DNA of 28,213 bases from JARKQH01 sp964631605 (GCA_964631605.1 CAZVYG010000070.1:1-28213), one strand, 5' to 3'. Shown: positions 1 through 8,568, counted from the first letter of the stretch. The notes: a model not told the origin generated them from the sequence alone. Numbers and translations: made by a program.

Positions 1-2
1 AC

Positions 3-863
3 TGGCTCCTCCAGGGCATCAAGAACACCTTCATCCTCTCCCTGCTCGCCTGGGGCTTGGGCTACCTGGGCCAGCCGCATATCCTCGCCCGCTTCATGTC
101 CGCCTCCTCCGCCAAGGTCATTCCCAACGCCCGGCGCATCAGCATGACTTGGATGGTGCTCTGCCTCCTTGGCGCGATGGCCGTCGGCTTTTTCGGCATT
201 GCCTATTTTGCCGCGCACCCGGACCAGGCCGCGCCCGTAACCGCCAATCGCGAAACGGTCTTCATCGCCCTGTCCCAACTGCTCTTCAACCCCTGGATTG
301 CAGGCCTCCTCCTGGCCGCCATCCTCGCGGCCGTCATGAGCACCCTCTCCTGTCAGTTGATCGTGTCCTCCTCGGCCTTGACCGAAGACTTCTACAAAAC
401 CTTCCTGCGCCCGAACGCTTCGCAACGCGAGCTGGTGTGGATCGGCCGCGCCATGGTGCTGCTGGTTGCCGGCATCGCCATCGCCATCGCCGCCAACCCC
501 GCCAGCCGCGTGCTCGGGCTGGTCGGCTACGCCTGGGCCGGCTTCGGCTCCGCCTTCGGCCCGGTGATCCTGCTCTCCCTCACCTGGCCGCGCACCACCC
601 GCCGCGGCGCCTTGGCCGGCATGATCGCTGGCGCCGCAACCGTCATCCTCTGGCGCAACGGCGGCTGGTGGGGCCTCTACGAAATGGTTCCCGGTTTCGC
701 CGCCGGCTGCCTCGCGACGATCGGAGTCAGTCTCCTGGACCGCCCGCCCGCCGCTTCCATCACCAACACCTTCTACCAAATGCTCCGGGCAACAACCGCC
801 GCCGCCGGCCCGTCCGCCCCCGAAACAAAACCCGCTTCCGAACCCTCGCGAGTCGCAACCTGA
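3..863 (+). CDS. putP: Sodium/solute symporter PutP-like, C-terminal part
   Basis: This is the C-terminal 286 residues of a sodium:solute symporter (SSS family), an inner-membrane carrier that couples Na+ entry to uptake of a substrate such as proline. The frame is open to the window edge, so the gene begins upstream; no start lies inside. Visible signatures are the GQPHILARFM stretch near the left end, a serine-rich helix (STLSCQLIVSSSALTED) and the helix pair with GYAWAGFGSAFGP and GALAGMIAGA, all typical of PutP-type members. Several hydrophobic segments follow one another and the protein ends in a short Pro/Ala/Thr-rich cytoplasmic tail. It converges on the truncated mutarotase with only 6 bases between stop codons. 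The family is clear; the substrate is inferred from PutP-like wording and could be another small organic solute. Confidence 0.87.
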   Translation, partial: WLLQGIKNTFILSLLAWGLGYLGQPHILARFMSASSAKVIPNARRISMTWMVLCLLGAMAVGFFGIAYFAAHPDQAAPVTANRETVFIALSQLLFNPWIAGLLLAAILAAVMSTLSCQLIVSSSALTEDFYKTFLRPNASQRELVWIGRAMVLLVAGIAIAIAANPASRVLGLVGYAWAGFGSAFGPVILLSLTWPRTTRRGALAGMIAGAATVILWRNGGWWGLYEMVPGFAAGCLATIGVSLLDRPPAASITNTFYQMLRATTAAAGPSAPETKPASEPSRVAT

Positions 864-869
864 CCCGTC

Positions 870-1151
870 TCAGGAGAGGCGGTTTTCGATATGAAACACC
901 TCCCGCAGCTTCACACTCACCGGACTGTTATCGGGGTTCGTCGCCATAAGGTCCTTCATATAAGCCCACCACCGCCGGTTCACCGCCGTGTCGGCGATCG
1001 CCGCCCAGCGCTCCTCACTTTCAATCTCGGCATACCCGAACAACTGCCGCGTTTCGGGGTGCAGAAAAATGGAATAGGACCGCACCTTAAACCTGCCACC
1101 CGCCCCGTTTGGGCCGGTCCAGCCACTGGTTGGCCTCTTCATCGCCAACAA
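870..1151 (-). CDS. L-rhamnose mutarotase-like protein, N-terminally truncated
   Basis: Residues from SYSIFLHPETRQLFGYAEIE to the end match the C-terminal two-thirds of L-rhamnose mutarotases (RhaM/RhaU, about 104 residues), including the IESEERW, RRWWAYM, NPDNSPVS and EVFH blocks. The enzyme interconverts alpha and beta anomers of L-rhamnose. The N-terminal 30-35 residues of the family, with the RRHxxIWPEL region that carries a catalytic His, are absent. In their place the open frame runs back into the 3' end of the oxidoreductase gene, 65 bases of overlap if the ATG at 1151 is used. A GTG at 1085, just past the upstream stop codon, would give 71 residues. Since the essential His is missing, this is probably a decayed remnant left by a deletion rather than a working mutarotase, although the frame is intact to its stop. 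Confidence 0.6.
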   Translation of the reverse strand: MLAMKRPTSGWTGPNGAGGRFKVRSYSIFLHPETRQLFGYAEIESEERWAAIADTAVNRRWWAYMKDLMATNPDNSPVSVKLREVFHIENRLS

Positions 1152-2370
1152 ACCGTTCCTTGACCGGGTCCCATTTCAACCGGCGATGGTTCCAATACGC
1201 CAGGTTGCCCAAGTGGCACACCGTTACCGACCGGCACCCAATCTCCACGTCGCAGATCGGCCGCTTCCGGCTTCGCACGCAATCCAGAAAATCCTTGGTG
1301 TGACTGTAACTGTTATACAGCCGGATGGCGTTCGGCCCCAGCGGTTCGGCCGCCACCGACTCCGGCGTGGCCTCAAACTTGCCGCGATTCACCAGGATTT
1401 TCCCTTCCGTGCCGATAAACAGCACGCCGCCACTCTGGCCGTGAATCATTTCCACGCCGTTGGCATAGATAAACCGCACCCCTTTGGTGGCCGTCGGATC
1501 GTCCGGCGGAATGATCTCCACCGGCCCGCTCTCGTCCATGCCCAAACCCCATTGCGCGATATCGAAATGGTGGGCGCCCCAGTCGGTCATCATCCCCCCC
1601 GAGTACTCGCGATAATTGCGCCAGTTCGGGAAATGATCATGCACCCCGCGCGGGCTCAGCACCGAATTGTAGGGACGCAGCGGCGCCGGCCCCAGCCACA
1701 GGTCCCAATTCAATCCCGGCTCCAGGGGTTCCTCCGGCAGGTCACACGGCCGGGAGGGGCCGCCGACATCCACAATGATTTGCTTGACGGTTCCAATCCG
1801 CCCGTTGCGCACCAGCTCGCACGCGGTCCGGAATTCCTTCGAGGAGCGCTGCATCGAGCCGGTCTGGAACACCCGCTCGTGCTTCCGCGCCGCCTCGACC
1901 ATCGCCCGGGCCTCGCGGATCGTGAGCGAAAGCGGTTTCTCACAGTAAATATCCTTGCCCGCCCGGCACGCCGCCACCGCCTGGTAAGCATGCCAATGGT
2001 CCGGCGTGGCAATCACCACCGCGTCAATGTCCTTCCGGGCCAGCAGCTCCTGAAACTCCGCGTAGGCGGCGCACCCCTTGTATTCCTTGCCCGTCTTGAT
2101 CGTATAAAACTCATTGGCCAGCTTCTGGTGATGCTCCCGCCGCGTGGTGTCCACGTCGCACACCGCCACCACCTGCGTATTGGGCTGATTCAGGAAATTA
2201 TTCAGCAGGTGACGCCCCTGCTTGCCGGTGCCGATCACCCCCAGCGTGATCCGGCTGTTGGGCGCCTCCGCGCCCCACGAATGAATAGCTCCAGAGACGA
2301 GCCAGGAACCGGAGGCTGAAACCATCGCGCCCGCCTTGAGAAATGCGCGCCGAGATAAAGTCGTAGTCAT
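1087..2370 (-). CDS. Tat-exported Gfo/Idh/MocA family oxidoreductase
   Basis: This 427-residue NAD(P)-dependent oxidoreductase probably acts on a sugar or sugar derivative outside the cytoplasm. The start at 2370 puts a twin-arginine signal (SRRAFLKAG, residues 6-14, then a hydrophobic stretch) at the N-terminus; a longer frame to 2472 only adds low-complexity residues. The Rossmann motif GVIGTGKQG, the ATPDHWHAYQA segment and the conserved EKPLS lysine motif identify the family. The C-terminal half carries GGMMTDWGAHHFDIAQWGLG, typical of the large PVC and Bacteroidetes paralogue groups. The end (FVGDEEANQWLDRP...W) looks natural. The stop codon lies inside the overlapping mutarotase remnant, which suggests a former rhamnose-linked operon. 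Substrate cannot be read from the sequence. Confidence 0.9.
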   Translation of the reverse strand: MTTTLSRRAFLKAGAMVSASGSWLVSGAIHSWGAEAPNSRITLGVIGTGKQGRHLLNNFLNQPNTQVVAVCDVDTTRREHHQKLANEFYTIKTGKEYKGCAAYAEFQELLARKDIDAVVIATPDHWHAYQAVAACRAGKDIYCEKPLSLTIREARAMVEAARKHERVFQTGSMQRSSKEFRTACELVRNGRIGTVKQIIVDVGGPSRPCDLPEEPLEPGLNWDLWLGPAPLRPYNSVLSPRGVHDHFPNWRNYREYSGGMMTDWGAHHFDIAQWGLGMDESGPVEIIPPDDPTATKGVRFIYANGVEMIHGQSGGVLFIGTEGKILVNRGKFEATPESVAAEPLGPNAIRLYNSYSHTKDFLDCVRSRKRPICDVEIGCRSVTVCHLGNLAYWNHRRLKWDPVKERFVGDEEANQWLDRPKRGGWQV

Positions 2371-2568
2371 GGCCTTGCATACTAATGGAACCTCAGCGCA
2401 TTTCAATCCTTTCAACAGCCCCTTCCCAGGCGCGCCCAGGCGCCTCGTGCGGACAGCCCCGTGCCGGTTCAAGAAACCGTCACCCTAATGTGGTATTTCC
2501 TCCGCCCGGGCGCGCGGGTTACCCTCCGGCCCATGTTGATTCAATCGCTGCTTTTCCACCAGAGCCCC

Positions 2569-3462
2569 ATGGCTTTCCCGAATGCAAATATCTCGACGGG
2601 CCGCCGGACGGGTCTGGCGGGATTCACCGCACTGCTGCTGGCACTGACTGGCGCGGCCGCCGCCGTTTCCACCTCCCCATTCCGCGCCGCCCGCTCCGTC
2701 CATTTGAGCTACCCGGCCCCGGAAGGCGATGTCTATTACAACGAGATGATCATCCAGCAATCCGTTCCCGGCAGTTACTTCATGGCTTGCGGGTGGGACA
2801 CCGGTTACTTCGGACTGCAGCAGCTCGCTCGGGCGGACGAAAAAGTCGTCTTGTTTTCCGTCTGGGACCCGACCCGGGGAGACGATCCCAACGCGGTGAA
2901 GACCGAAGACCGCGTCGAAGTGCTCGCCCAGGGCGAGGGCGTGCGCATCCGCCGCTTCGGGGGTGAAGGCACGGGCGGTCAATGCATGGCCGGTTGTGTC
3001 TGGAACCTGGGCGAAACCAACCGCTTCGTCATCCAGGGCCAGGTGCAAAGCAACAAAACCGCCTACACCGCCTGGGTTTGGCTCAACTCGAAGCAGACCT
3101 GGTGGAAACTGGCCACCTTCCGCACTCGCACCGGCGGCCGCCCCCTGCGCGGTTACCATTCCTTCGTTGAAGACTTCCGCCGCGACGTCAAAAGCGTCGG
3201 TGAAACCCGCCGCGCCCTTTATGCCAACGGTTGGGTTCGCACCACCCAGGGCGAGTGGGTGCCTCTCAAAACCGCCCGCTTCACCGCCTCGAGCGCTTCC
3301 TGGGAATCCCCCGACAACATTGACGCCGGCGTCGTCAATGGCCTCTTCTACCTCGCCACCGGCGGCGCTATCACCGCCAGCCACCCCCTCCGCGCCACCA
3401 TCGAATTGCCCACCCCGCCAGCCACCCCACCCAAACTCGATTTCCTCCATCCCGCCCCGTAG
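2569..3462 (+). CDS. Secreted DUF3472 domain protein
   Basis: This protein of about 297 residues is of unknown biochemical function. The ATG at 2569 gives a plausible export signal (basic GRR, then LAGFTALLLALTGAAAA); an in-frame ATG at 2533 is the alternative. The body matches the DUF3472 family: VPGSYFMACGWDTGYFGLQQL, FSVWDP, RFGGEGTGGQC, a Trp-rich block (WVWLNSKQTWWKLATF), GYHSFVEDFRRD and a closing NIDAGVVNGLFYLATGG. The beta-rich, Trp-rich make-up resembles carbohydrate-binding modules, but that is inference. It is divergent from the oxidoreductase across about 200 bases, so the two may share a control region, and it converges on the LysM gene with 56 bases between stops. Family assignment is good; role unknown. 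Confidence 0.8.
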   Translation: MAFPNANISTGRRTGLAGFTALLLALTGAAAAVSTSPFRAARSVHLSYPAPEGDVYYNEMIIQQSVPGSYFMACGWDTGYFGLQQLARADEKVVLFSVWDPTRGDDPNAVKTEDRVEVLAQGEGVRIRRFGGEGTGGQCMAGCVWNLGETNRFVIQGQVQSNKTAYTAWVWLNSKQTWWKLATFRTRTGGRPLRGYHSFVEDFRRDVKSVGETRRALYANGWVRTTQGEWVPLKTARFTASSASWESPDNIDAGVVNGLFYLATGGAITASHPLRATIELPTPPATPPKLDFLHPAP

Positions 3463-3518
3463 GGCCTTCTTCGGCGGCAAGCCTCGCTCCCGCGCGCGGC
3501 CTGCCCCTCCCCCGGCCC

Positions 3519-4088
3519 CTACGGCGCCGGAATGATGATTTTCTGACCCACCTGCAGGCGCTCGGGCTTCAAGCCCGGGTTGGCCTTCAGGATTGAATCC
3601 ACCGTTACCTTGATATTCTGCTCGCGGTAAGCTTCCACAATGGTTGAAAGGGTGTCGCCCTTGGCGACCGTGTGCTCGAAATACTTGTCCGGCACGCTGG
3701 ACTTGCCTCCGCCGCCCGACGCGGTCGGGCTGGCCGTCGCAGGCCGGGCCGACGCAGCCGTCAGCGTCTTGCCCAGGTTCAGCAGTTCCTTGTGGATGCG
3801 CTCGGCGTCTTCGATCCGTTTCCGGTCAATTTCCTTCACGGCATCGGCCAGCCGCCGCAGGTCCTCCTGCGACGCATACAGGTCACTCGGCCGGCCCATC
3901 CGGTCGCGCAGGTCCGCAATGGCCCGACTCAGGTCGTTGATCTGGTTTTGCTGCACCCGTTGCGCGGCGATCAAATCTTCGATCTGGCCCGCCAGCTTGT
4001 TAAGACGCTCTTCCGTGGCCGCGTCCTGGGCGCGCAAACCGCCCGCGCTCACCGCCATCAGGAACACGACGAACATGACTCGTTTCAT
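3519..4088 (-). CDS. Exported coiled-coil LysM protein
   Basis: This 189-residue exported protein is probably a peptidoglycan-associated envelope protein. Residues 1-21 form a signal peptide (MKRVMFVVFLMAVSAGG, with LRAQ before the likely cleavage site). Residues about 22-110 are charged and heptad-like (ERLNKLAGQIEDLIAAQ and onward), predicting a coiled coil. A low-complexity Ala/Ser/Thr/Gly linker follows at about 112-130. The last 50 residues are a single C-terminal LysM domain (HTVAKGDTLSTIVEAY, then ILKANPGLKPERLQVGQKIIIP). The layout is like small periplasmic LysM proteins that bind the glycan strand through LysM and use the helix to oligomerise or space themselves. It is divergent from the kinase gene across 207 bases. 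Confidence 0.85.
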   Translation of the reverse strand: MKRVMFVVFLMAVSAGGLRAQDAATEERLNKLAGQIEDLIAAQRVQQNQINDLSRAIADLRDRMGRPSDLYASQEDLRRLADAVKEIDRKRIEDAERIHKELLNLGKTLTAASARPATASPTASGGGGKSSVPDKYFEHTVAKGDTLSTIVEAYREQNIKVTVDSILKANPGLKPERLQVGQKIIIPAP

Positions 4089-4177
4089 AAGCCGAACATA
4101 GAAACCCCCTCCCCCGACTTCAAGGGCGAAAGCCGCCGCCGCTCTGGCCCGAAGTTGGAATGACGCATTTTTGAGTT

Positions 4178-4206
4178 TTGACGGCGGAGGCGAGTGCGGG
4201 TATAGA
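4178..4206 (+). promoter_or_regulatory. Candidate sigma-70 promoter of the kinase gene
   Basis: TTGACG (-35) at 4178-4183 and TATAGA (-10) at 4201-4206 are separated by exactly 17 bases, in the 207-base gap between the divergent LysM and kinase genes. This matches 5 and 4 of 6 consensus bases. It would leave an untranslated leader of roughly 80 bases before the ATG at 4296. It is a visual match only. Confidence 0.5.
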
Positions 4207-4295
4207 GGTTATGGACTTTTTGGTTCCGAGTCCCGGGAGTTGGAGACTCCGGCCCCGCCGATTCCGGCTGGAAGGTTCTTTGAGGCTGCCTGATC

Positions 4296-5300
4296 ATGAG
4301 CACAAGTGACAAACCGCTGAAGATGGTGACCTGCCCCGGGTGCGACGCGAAGGTTTTCATCCCCGGAGATCTGCCTCCGCTGGCGACAGAGCCCTGCAAG
4401 CGGTGCGGTCACCCGATCATGATGCCGATGCAGTTGCGCCAGTTCGAGTTGCGCAGCAAGATCGCTTCGGGTGGACACGGCAAGGTTTACCGGGCCTATG
4501 ACACGATCCTGGACCGCATGGTCGCCATCAAACTCATGCGCAAGGAGCTCGAGAACGATCCCGTGGCTTTGGAAAGTTTCTACCGGGAGGCCCGGGCCTG
4601 CGCTTCCCTGAACCATACCAACATCATTCACATCTACGCCTTCGACGAATTCGAGGGCCAGCGTTACCTGGTCATGGAACTGGCGGACCGGGGGAGCCTG
4701 GACACCCGGATCGAGCGGCAGCATCGGCTCGAGGAACTCGAAGTGCTCGACATCGGAATCAAGATTGCCTCGGCTCTCGACCTGGCCCTCAAGCACAACC
4801 TCCTGCACCGGGATATCAAACCCGGCAACATTCTCTTCAACGCGGACAACGAACCCAAGCTGGTGGATTTTGGCCTCGCGCGAAAAGTGGATGCCGAGCC
4901 GGAATCCTCGACGGTCACGGAGGGGACGCCGTATTACGTGGCGCCGGAGAAGATCAAGCGGGAGCCGGAGACGTTTCTGTCGGACATGTACAGCCTCGGC
5001 TGCACGCTGTACCACGCGCTGACCGGCCACGTGCCGTTCGAAGCGCCCAGCGTCGAGGAGCTGGTGGCCGCGCATGTGCACACGCCCCTGACTCCCCCAA
5101 ACCTGGTGGTGCCCGAGGTGACCCAGGCCACCAGCGACGCGTTGGTGAAGGTCATGGCCAAGAACCCGGCCGAGCGGTTCCTCAGCTATGACGAGTTCCG
5201 CATGGCGCTCGAACTGGCGCGAAGCCAGTTGCTGATCCAGCGTTCGCAGGCGCCCGAACCCAAGGGCGCCAAGAGCAAAACCAGTTGGTGGCGCCGCTAA
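4296..5300 (+). CDS. Soluble Hanks-type Ser/Thr protein kinase with zinc ribbon
   Basis: This 334-residue protein kinase phosphorylates Ser/Thr on unknown partners. Residues 13-37 form a four-cysteine zinc-ribbon-like motif (CPGC and CKRC). The kinase domain runs from about 50 to 312 and keeps the key elements: glycine loop SGGHGKV (58-64), VAIK lysine K79, helix-C Glu in FYREAR (E97), catalytic loop HRDIKPGN (171-178), DFG (191-193), APE (216-218) and the SDMYSLG helix. All catalytic residues are present. Unlike PknB-type receptors it has no transmembrane segment or PASTA domains; a basic, Trp-containing tail (KSKTSWWRR) ends it. It therefore acts in the cytoplasm, perhaps docking through the ribbon. 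It converges on the unknown 592-residue gene with 25 bases between stops, so no operon partner is evident. Confidence 0.92.
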   Translation: MSTSDKPLKMVTCPGCDAKVFIPGDLPPLATEPCKRCGHPIMMPMQLRQFELRSKIASGGHGKVYRAYDTILDRMVAIKLMRKELENDPVALESFYREARACASLNHTNIIHIYAFDEFEGQRYLVMELADRGSLDTRIERQHRLEELEVLDIGIKIASALDLALKHNLLHRDIKPGNILFNADNEPKLVDFGLARKVDAEPESSTVTEGTPYYVAPEKIKREPETFLSDMYSLGCTLYHALTGHVPFEAPSVEELVAAHVHTPLTPPNLVVPEVTQATSDALVKVMAKNPAERFLSYDEFRMALELARSQLLIQRSQAPEPKGAKSKTSWWRR

Positions 5301-5325
5301 GCGGCGGCTGCGGCCGCGCCACGGT

Positions 5326-7104
5326 TCAGGCGGGCGCGGGCATCCCGATATCCGCGCAGAGCTTCTGGGCGGCTTCCGGACTGGCCCATTTCACCAGGGC
5401 GGTAAACGTGAGCAGAGTCGGACTGTCGGGTTTCGCCGCGTACATGCTCTTCAGGCTTCGCAACACCTTTTGGTACGTCGCCGCGTATTTCTCGTGGAGC
5501 AGCCGCGTGACGTAGGTTTCGATCACCGGCCGGGCAATGGGGTCCGTTTTCCCGTTGGGCAGATAAGGCAGGTGACAAACGATCCGAATGAGCATCATCG
5601 GATCGGCCTCGGTCAGCACCATCCAACTTTCGCGGACTTCATCAGCGTTGTACCGGGCATTGAGCCGGTCACGAATGCTCGCGGCGATGCTCGCGGGATC
5701 GGCCCGGCGCATGATCATGTCCTTGATGGCCCCCCACACCCGCTTTCGCTCCATCTCCGGCGGCTCAGCCACCGCCGCATGGGTTTCAGGCGCGATCTCG
5801 GACAATCCCAACGCCGCCGCCACCGCCTTGGCCAGCGTTTGGGCCACGTCCTTGCGCAGCCGGTCACAAGAACGAATGGCGCGCAAAACAGCCTGCTGCA
5901 TCTCGGGCTTGAGCAACTTCAACACCGCGGCGATGGGCTCGGCTTTGGGCGGTCCCTGGGCGGGAATCAAGTGCCGGGCAAATTCGGCGATGGAATGTTC
6001 GAGGTCGGTTTCCGGCAATTTCTCCGCGCGCAACCGCAGGACATATCGAAGAGTGCGCGCCGCCCCGCCGCCTTTGCCGATGTTATTAATCACCATGAGG
6101 CGGTGATCCGGGTTGATAACGTGCGCCAGAAGGGCCTCGGCCTGGGCCAGGAGCTTCTCTTCCAGCCGGTCGTCCGGCCCCGGCAACACCAACTGCTCCA
6201 GCAGCCCGGGCAATCGCTGGGCAAACACCACGTCCGGCGCCTCGGTGTTTTGATGCTCGTAATAATGCCACAGCTCGATCACAAACGACAACCGGCAGAA
6301 CGCATTGCGCTGCGCCAGGGCTCGTTCGGAGTTCATTCTCGCCGATTGAACGCTCCGATAGAGCTTGAGGAGTCCCTCCCGCTTTTCCGGGCTCAAACCC
6401 TCCGCTTGTTGGACCAGGGTCTCAAAGTCGTTCTTGAACCCGAGCACGATCTCGTCGGGCTTGGGCCGGGGATTCAACTTCGGGTCGGTGGTCAAGTCGT
6501 TGAAGCAGGGCAGGGCCGCCTCGCCAAACTCGCGCACGATTCGCTCCTTGGGCAGACATCCTTTCACAAAGCAGCGGCACGCCCGCAGCATGCGGGGCGA
6601 GAAAAACAATTCCGGCTGTTCCGGCAACGCTTCCAGCAGGCTCTTTTCAAGAGGGGCTTCCAGTCGCAGCAGCTCCTCGACCAGGGGCTTGATGGCCGCC
6701 GCGAGGTCCCGCTTCGTGTGGTCCAGGGTGGCCAGGACGGTGGGTTGAGGGATGTCCAGTTCCGCGGTTCCCTTGGCCAGGGCCGCCAGGTAATGGCTGA
6801 CATTGGAGTTGTGCTCAACCAGCCGGCCCACCAGCCCGCCGATATCTGTCAGGGGCAGCTTGCTGACCAGCGTCGTCAGCAGCAGGACCAACTCCCCATG
6901 CGACTTCTGCCGGTGCTCGATCACCCGCTCGAGCAGTTGTCTCAGGGCCTTGATCTCCTGCTCGATCACCCCCCGGTCCGCCTCCAACTGCGCCACCCGC
7001 AGCTCCAATTCGTGCCAGGGCGGGACCGAGGGCGGTTCGGGCGGCGGAGCTGCCGCGCCGGCGGTCGGCGGCGTGGCGCCGGATGGTTGTTCTGGCTCAG
7101 TCAC
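5326..7104 (-). CDS. Large alpha-helical protein of unknown function
   Basis: I do not recognise this 592-residue protein. The frame starts at a GTG (7104) with no convincing ribosome-binding site. Residues 1-28 are a Pro/Ala/Glu-rich disordered tail. About 30-65 form a heptad-like coiled coil (WHELELRVAQLEADRGVIEQ and on). The rest is long amphipathic helices with many Leu, Glu, Lys and Arg and no signal peptide or membrane segment, suggesting a cytoplasmic helical-repeat or scaffold protein. A small Cys cluster occurs near CRCFVKGC, and a glycine-rich INNIGKGGGAART stretch interrupts the helices in the middle. It is divergent from the M16 peptidase across 198 bases and converges on the kinase. 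That neighbourhood suggests, but does not show, a link to the kinase. Confidence 0.75.
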   Translation of the reverse strand: MTEPEQPSGATPPTAGAAAPPPEPPSVPPWHELELRVAQLEADRGVIEQEIKALRQLLERVIEHRQKSHGELVLLLTTLVSKLPLTDIGGLVGRLVEHNSNVSHYLAALAKGTAELDIPQPTVLATLDHTKRDLAAAIKPLVEELLRLEAPLEKSLLEALPEQPELFFSPRMLRACRCFVKGCLPKERIVREFGEAALPCFNDLTTDPKLNPRPKPDEIVLGFKNDFETLVQQAEGLSPEKREGLLKLYRSVQSARMNSERALAQRNAFCRLSFVIELWHYYEHQNTEAPDVVFAQRLPGLLEQLVLPGPDDRLEEKLLAQAEALLAHVINPDHRLMVINNIGKGGGAARTLRYVLRLRAEKLPETDLEHSIAEFARHLIPAQGPPKAEPIAAVLKLLKPEMQQAVLRAIRSCDRLRKDVAQTLAKAVAAALGLSEIAPETHAAVAEPPEMERKRVWGAIKDMIMRRADPASIAASIRDRLNARYNADEVRESWMVLTEADPMMLIRIVCHLPYLPNGKTDPIARPVIETYVTRLLHEKYAATYQKVLRSLKSMYAAKPDSPTLLTFTALVKWASPEAAQKLCADIGMPAPA

Positions 7105-7302
7105 GGCCTGTGGTTTCTGTCGTGTTCGACTTTACTTCCTCATGGTATTCTGCTGCTTTGTCGCGTCAAGGAATCCCGCACCCAGGGAATCTGTGGGCGG
7201 CAAGGACGTATTCCCCCCAATCTTGTGGCCCCGGGGGGCCGCGCGGCGGGCCAGGCGCGGGCCGGCCATCGGCAGGGCGGGAATCTGTGCTAGACTAAGG
7301 CT

Positions 7303-8568
7303 GTGGATTACGAATTCACAACCCAGGCCAACGGGTTGCGTGTGGCCACGGCGTCCATGCCGCACATGCGCAGCGTCAGTGTGGCCCTGTACCTCGGCGT
7401 CGGCTCGCGGTATGAGCCGGCGGCGCTCAATGGCGTCTGCCATTTTATCGAACACCTCCTCTTCAAGGGCACCCGCAAACGCTCGGCGCGTCAAATCTCG
7501 CAGGCGGTGGAAGGCATCGGCGGCTCGCTCAATGCCTTTACCAGCGAGGAAGTCACCTGCTTCCATGCCCGGGCCTGCGCCCCGCATCTGCCGCTGCTGC
7601 TGGACGTGCTGATGGACATGCTCCTGAACTCGCGATTTGACCCCGCCGATGTCGCCAAGGAGCGGGAGGTCATCAAGGAGGAGATTTCGATGTACTGGGA
7701 CGAACCGCAGCACCTGGTCCAGGAAGCGTTCAACGCATTGATGTGGCCCGATCAACCGCTCGGACGTCCGATTACCGGCACCGCCGAGTCGCTGGACGGC
7801 ATCGGACGCGGTGAATTGGTGAACTACCTGCGCGGCAATTACGTCGCCGCCTCGGCCGTCGTCGTGGCCGCCGGCAGAGTCACCCACCGACAGATGGTGC
7901 GGGCGGTCAGCCGCTTTATCCCGCGCTTTCCCAACGGCCCCCGCCCGCCCTTCGAGCTGTCGCGCAACCATCAATCCGCTCCCCGGGTGCGGCTCATCAC
8001 CCGGCAGAACGAGCAAACCCAGATGGCTCTCGGATTTCGGACCTGCTCGCGACATGACGACCGCCGCTACGCGCTGCGCGTCCTCAACACGATCCTCGGC
8101 GAAAACATGAGTTCCCGCCTCTTCCAGGTTGTTCGCGAGGACCGTGGCCTGACGTATTCCATTTACAGCAACCCCAGTTTCTTCACCGACACGGGCGACC
8201 TGGTGATTTCCGCGGGCCTGGACACCGACAAGCTGCCGCGCGCCCTGCGGCTGATCCTTTCCGAGCTGCGGCGCCTGAAGAAGCAGCCGGTTCCCGCCGC
8301 CGAACTGCGCCGGGCGCGCGATTACCTGCTCGGCCAGCTTGACCTCGCCCAGGAGAGCACCGAAAACCAGATGAACTGGGTCGGTGACCACCTCCTGGGC
8401 TACAACCGCGTCCCTCACCCCGCCGAAATCAAGCGCCGCGTCGCCCAGGTGACTCCCGCTCAAATCATGGCCGCCGCCCGGGATTTCTTCCGCCCCGAAC
8501 GCCTTAACCTGGCCTTGGTCAGCCCGTTGAAGAGCGCCGATTCGATTGCCCCCTGCCTTCGCGTTTAA
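7303..8568 (+). CDS. M16 family zinc metallopeptidase
   Basis: This 421-residue zinc endopeptidase belongs to the pitrilysin/processing-peptidase clan. Its start is a GTG (7303), the only start that keeps the N-terminal strand before the active site. The inverted zinc motif HFIEH is at residues 47-51 (H47, E50, H51). The third ligand lies about 74 residues on, in EREVIKEEI (E126 or E127). LFKGT follows the motif, as in the YmxG/PqqL-like M16B group. The second half (GFRTCSRHDDRRYALRVLNTILG, then MSSRLFQVVREDRGLTYSI) is the inactive M16_C domain. Length and domain pair are normal for M16B, which works as a dimer enclosing short peptides. No signal peptide is seen, so it is cytoplasmic. It converges on the zincin gene with 92 bases between. 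Confidence 0.93.
   Translation: MDYEFTTQANGLRVATASMPHMRSVSVALYLGVGSRYEPAALNGVCHFIEHLLFKGTRKRSARQISQAVEGIGGSLNAFTSEEVTCFHARACAPHLPLLLDVLMDMLLNSRFDPADVAKEREVIKEEISMYWDEPQHLVQEAFNALMWPDQPLGRPITGTAESLDGIGRGELVNYLRGNYVAASAVVVAAGRVTHRQMVRAVSRFIPRFPNGPRPPFELSRNHQSAPRVRLITRQNEQTQMALGFRTCSRHDDRRYALRVLNTILGENMSSRLFQVVREDRGLTYSIYSNPSFFTDTGDLVISAGLDTDKLPRALRLILSELRRLKKQPVPAAELRRARDYLLGQLDLAQESTENQMNWVGDHLLGYNRVPHPAEIKRRVAQVTPAQIMAAARDFFRPERLNLALVSPLKSADSIAPCLRV

Noticed and set aside
2371..2440. TTGAAA-N16-TAGTAT upstream of the oxidoreductase
   Set aside because: The -10 would lie only about 11 bases before the ATG, implying a leaderless transcript; too weak to call.
3458..3523. 7-base inverted repeat (CGTAGGG / CCCTACG) spanning the convergent stops
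   Set aside because: The arms are 52 bases apart and arise because both genes end in a Pro codon followed by TAG and GGG; no T-run, so not called a terminator.
5470..7293. 607-codon open frame on the plus strand
   Set aside because: It lies opposite the 592-residue helical protein and the product is Arg/Gln/His/Leu-rich with no motif, typical of an antisense shadow in GC-rich DNA.
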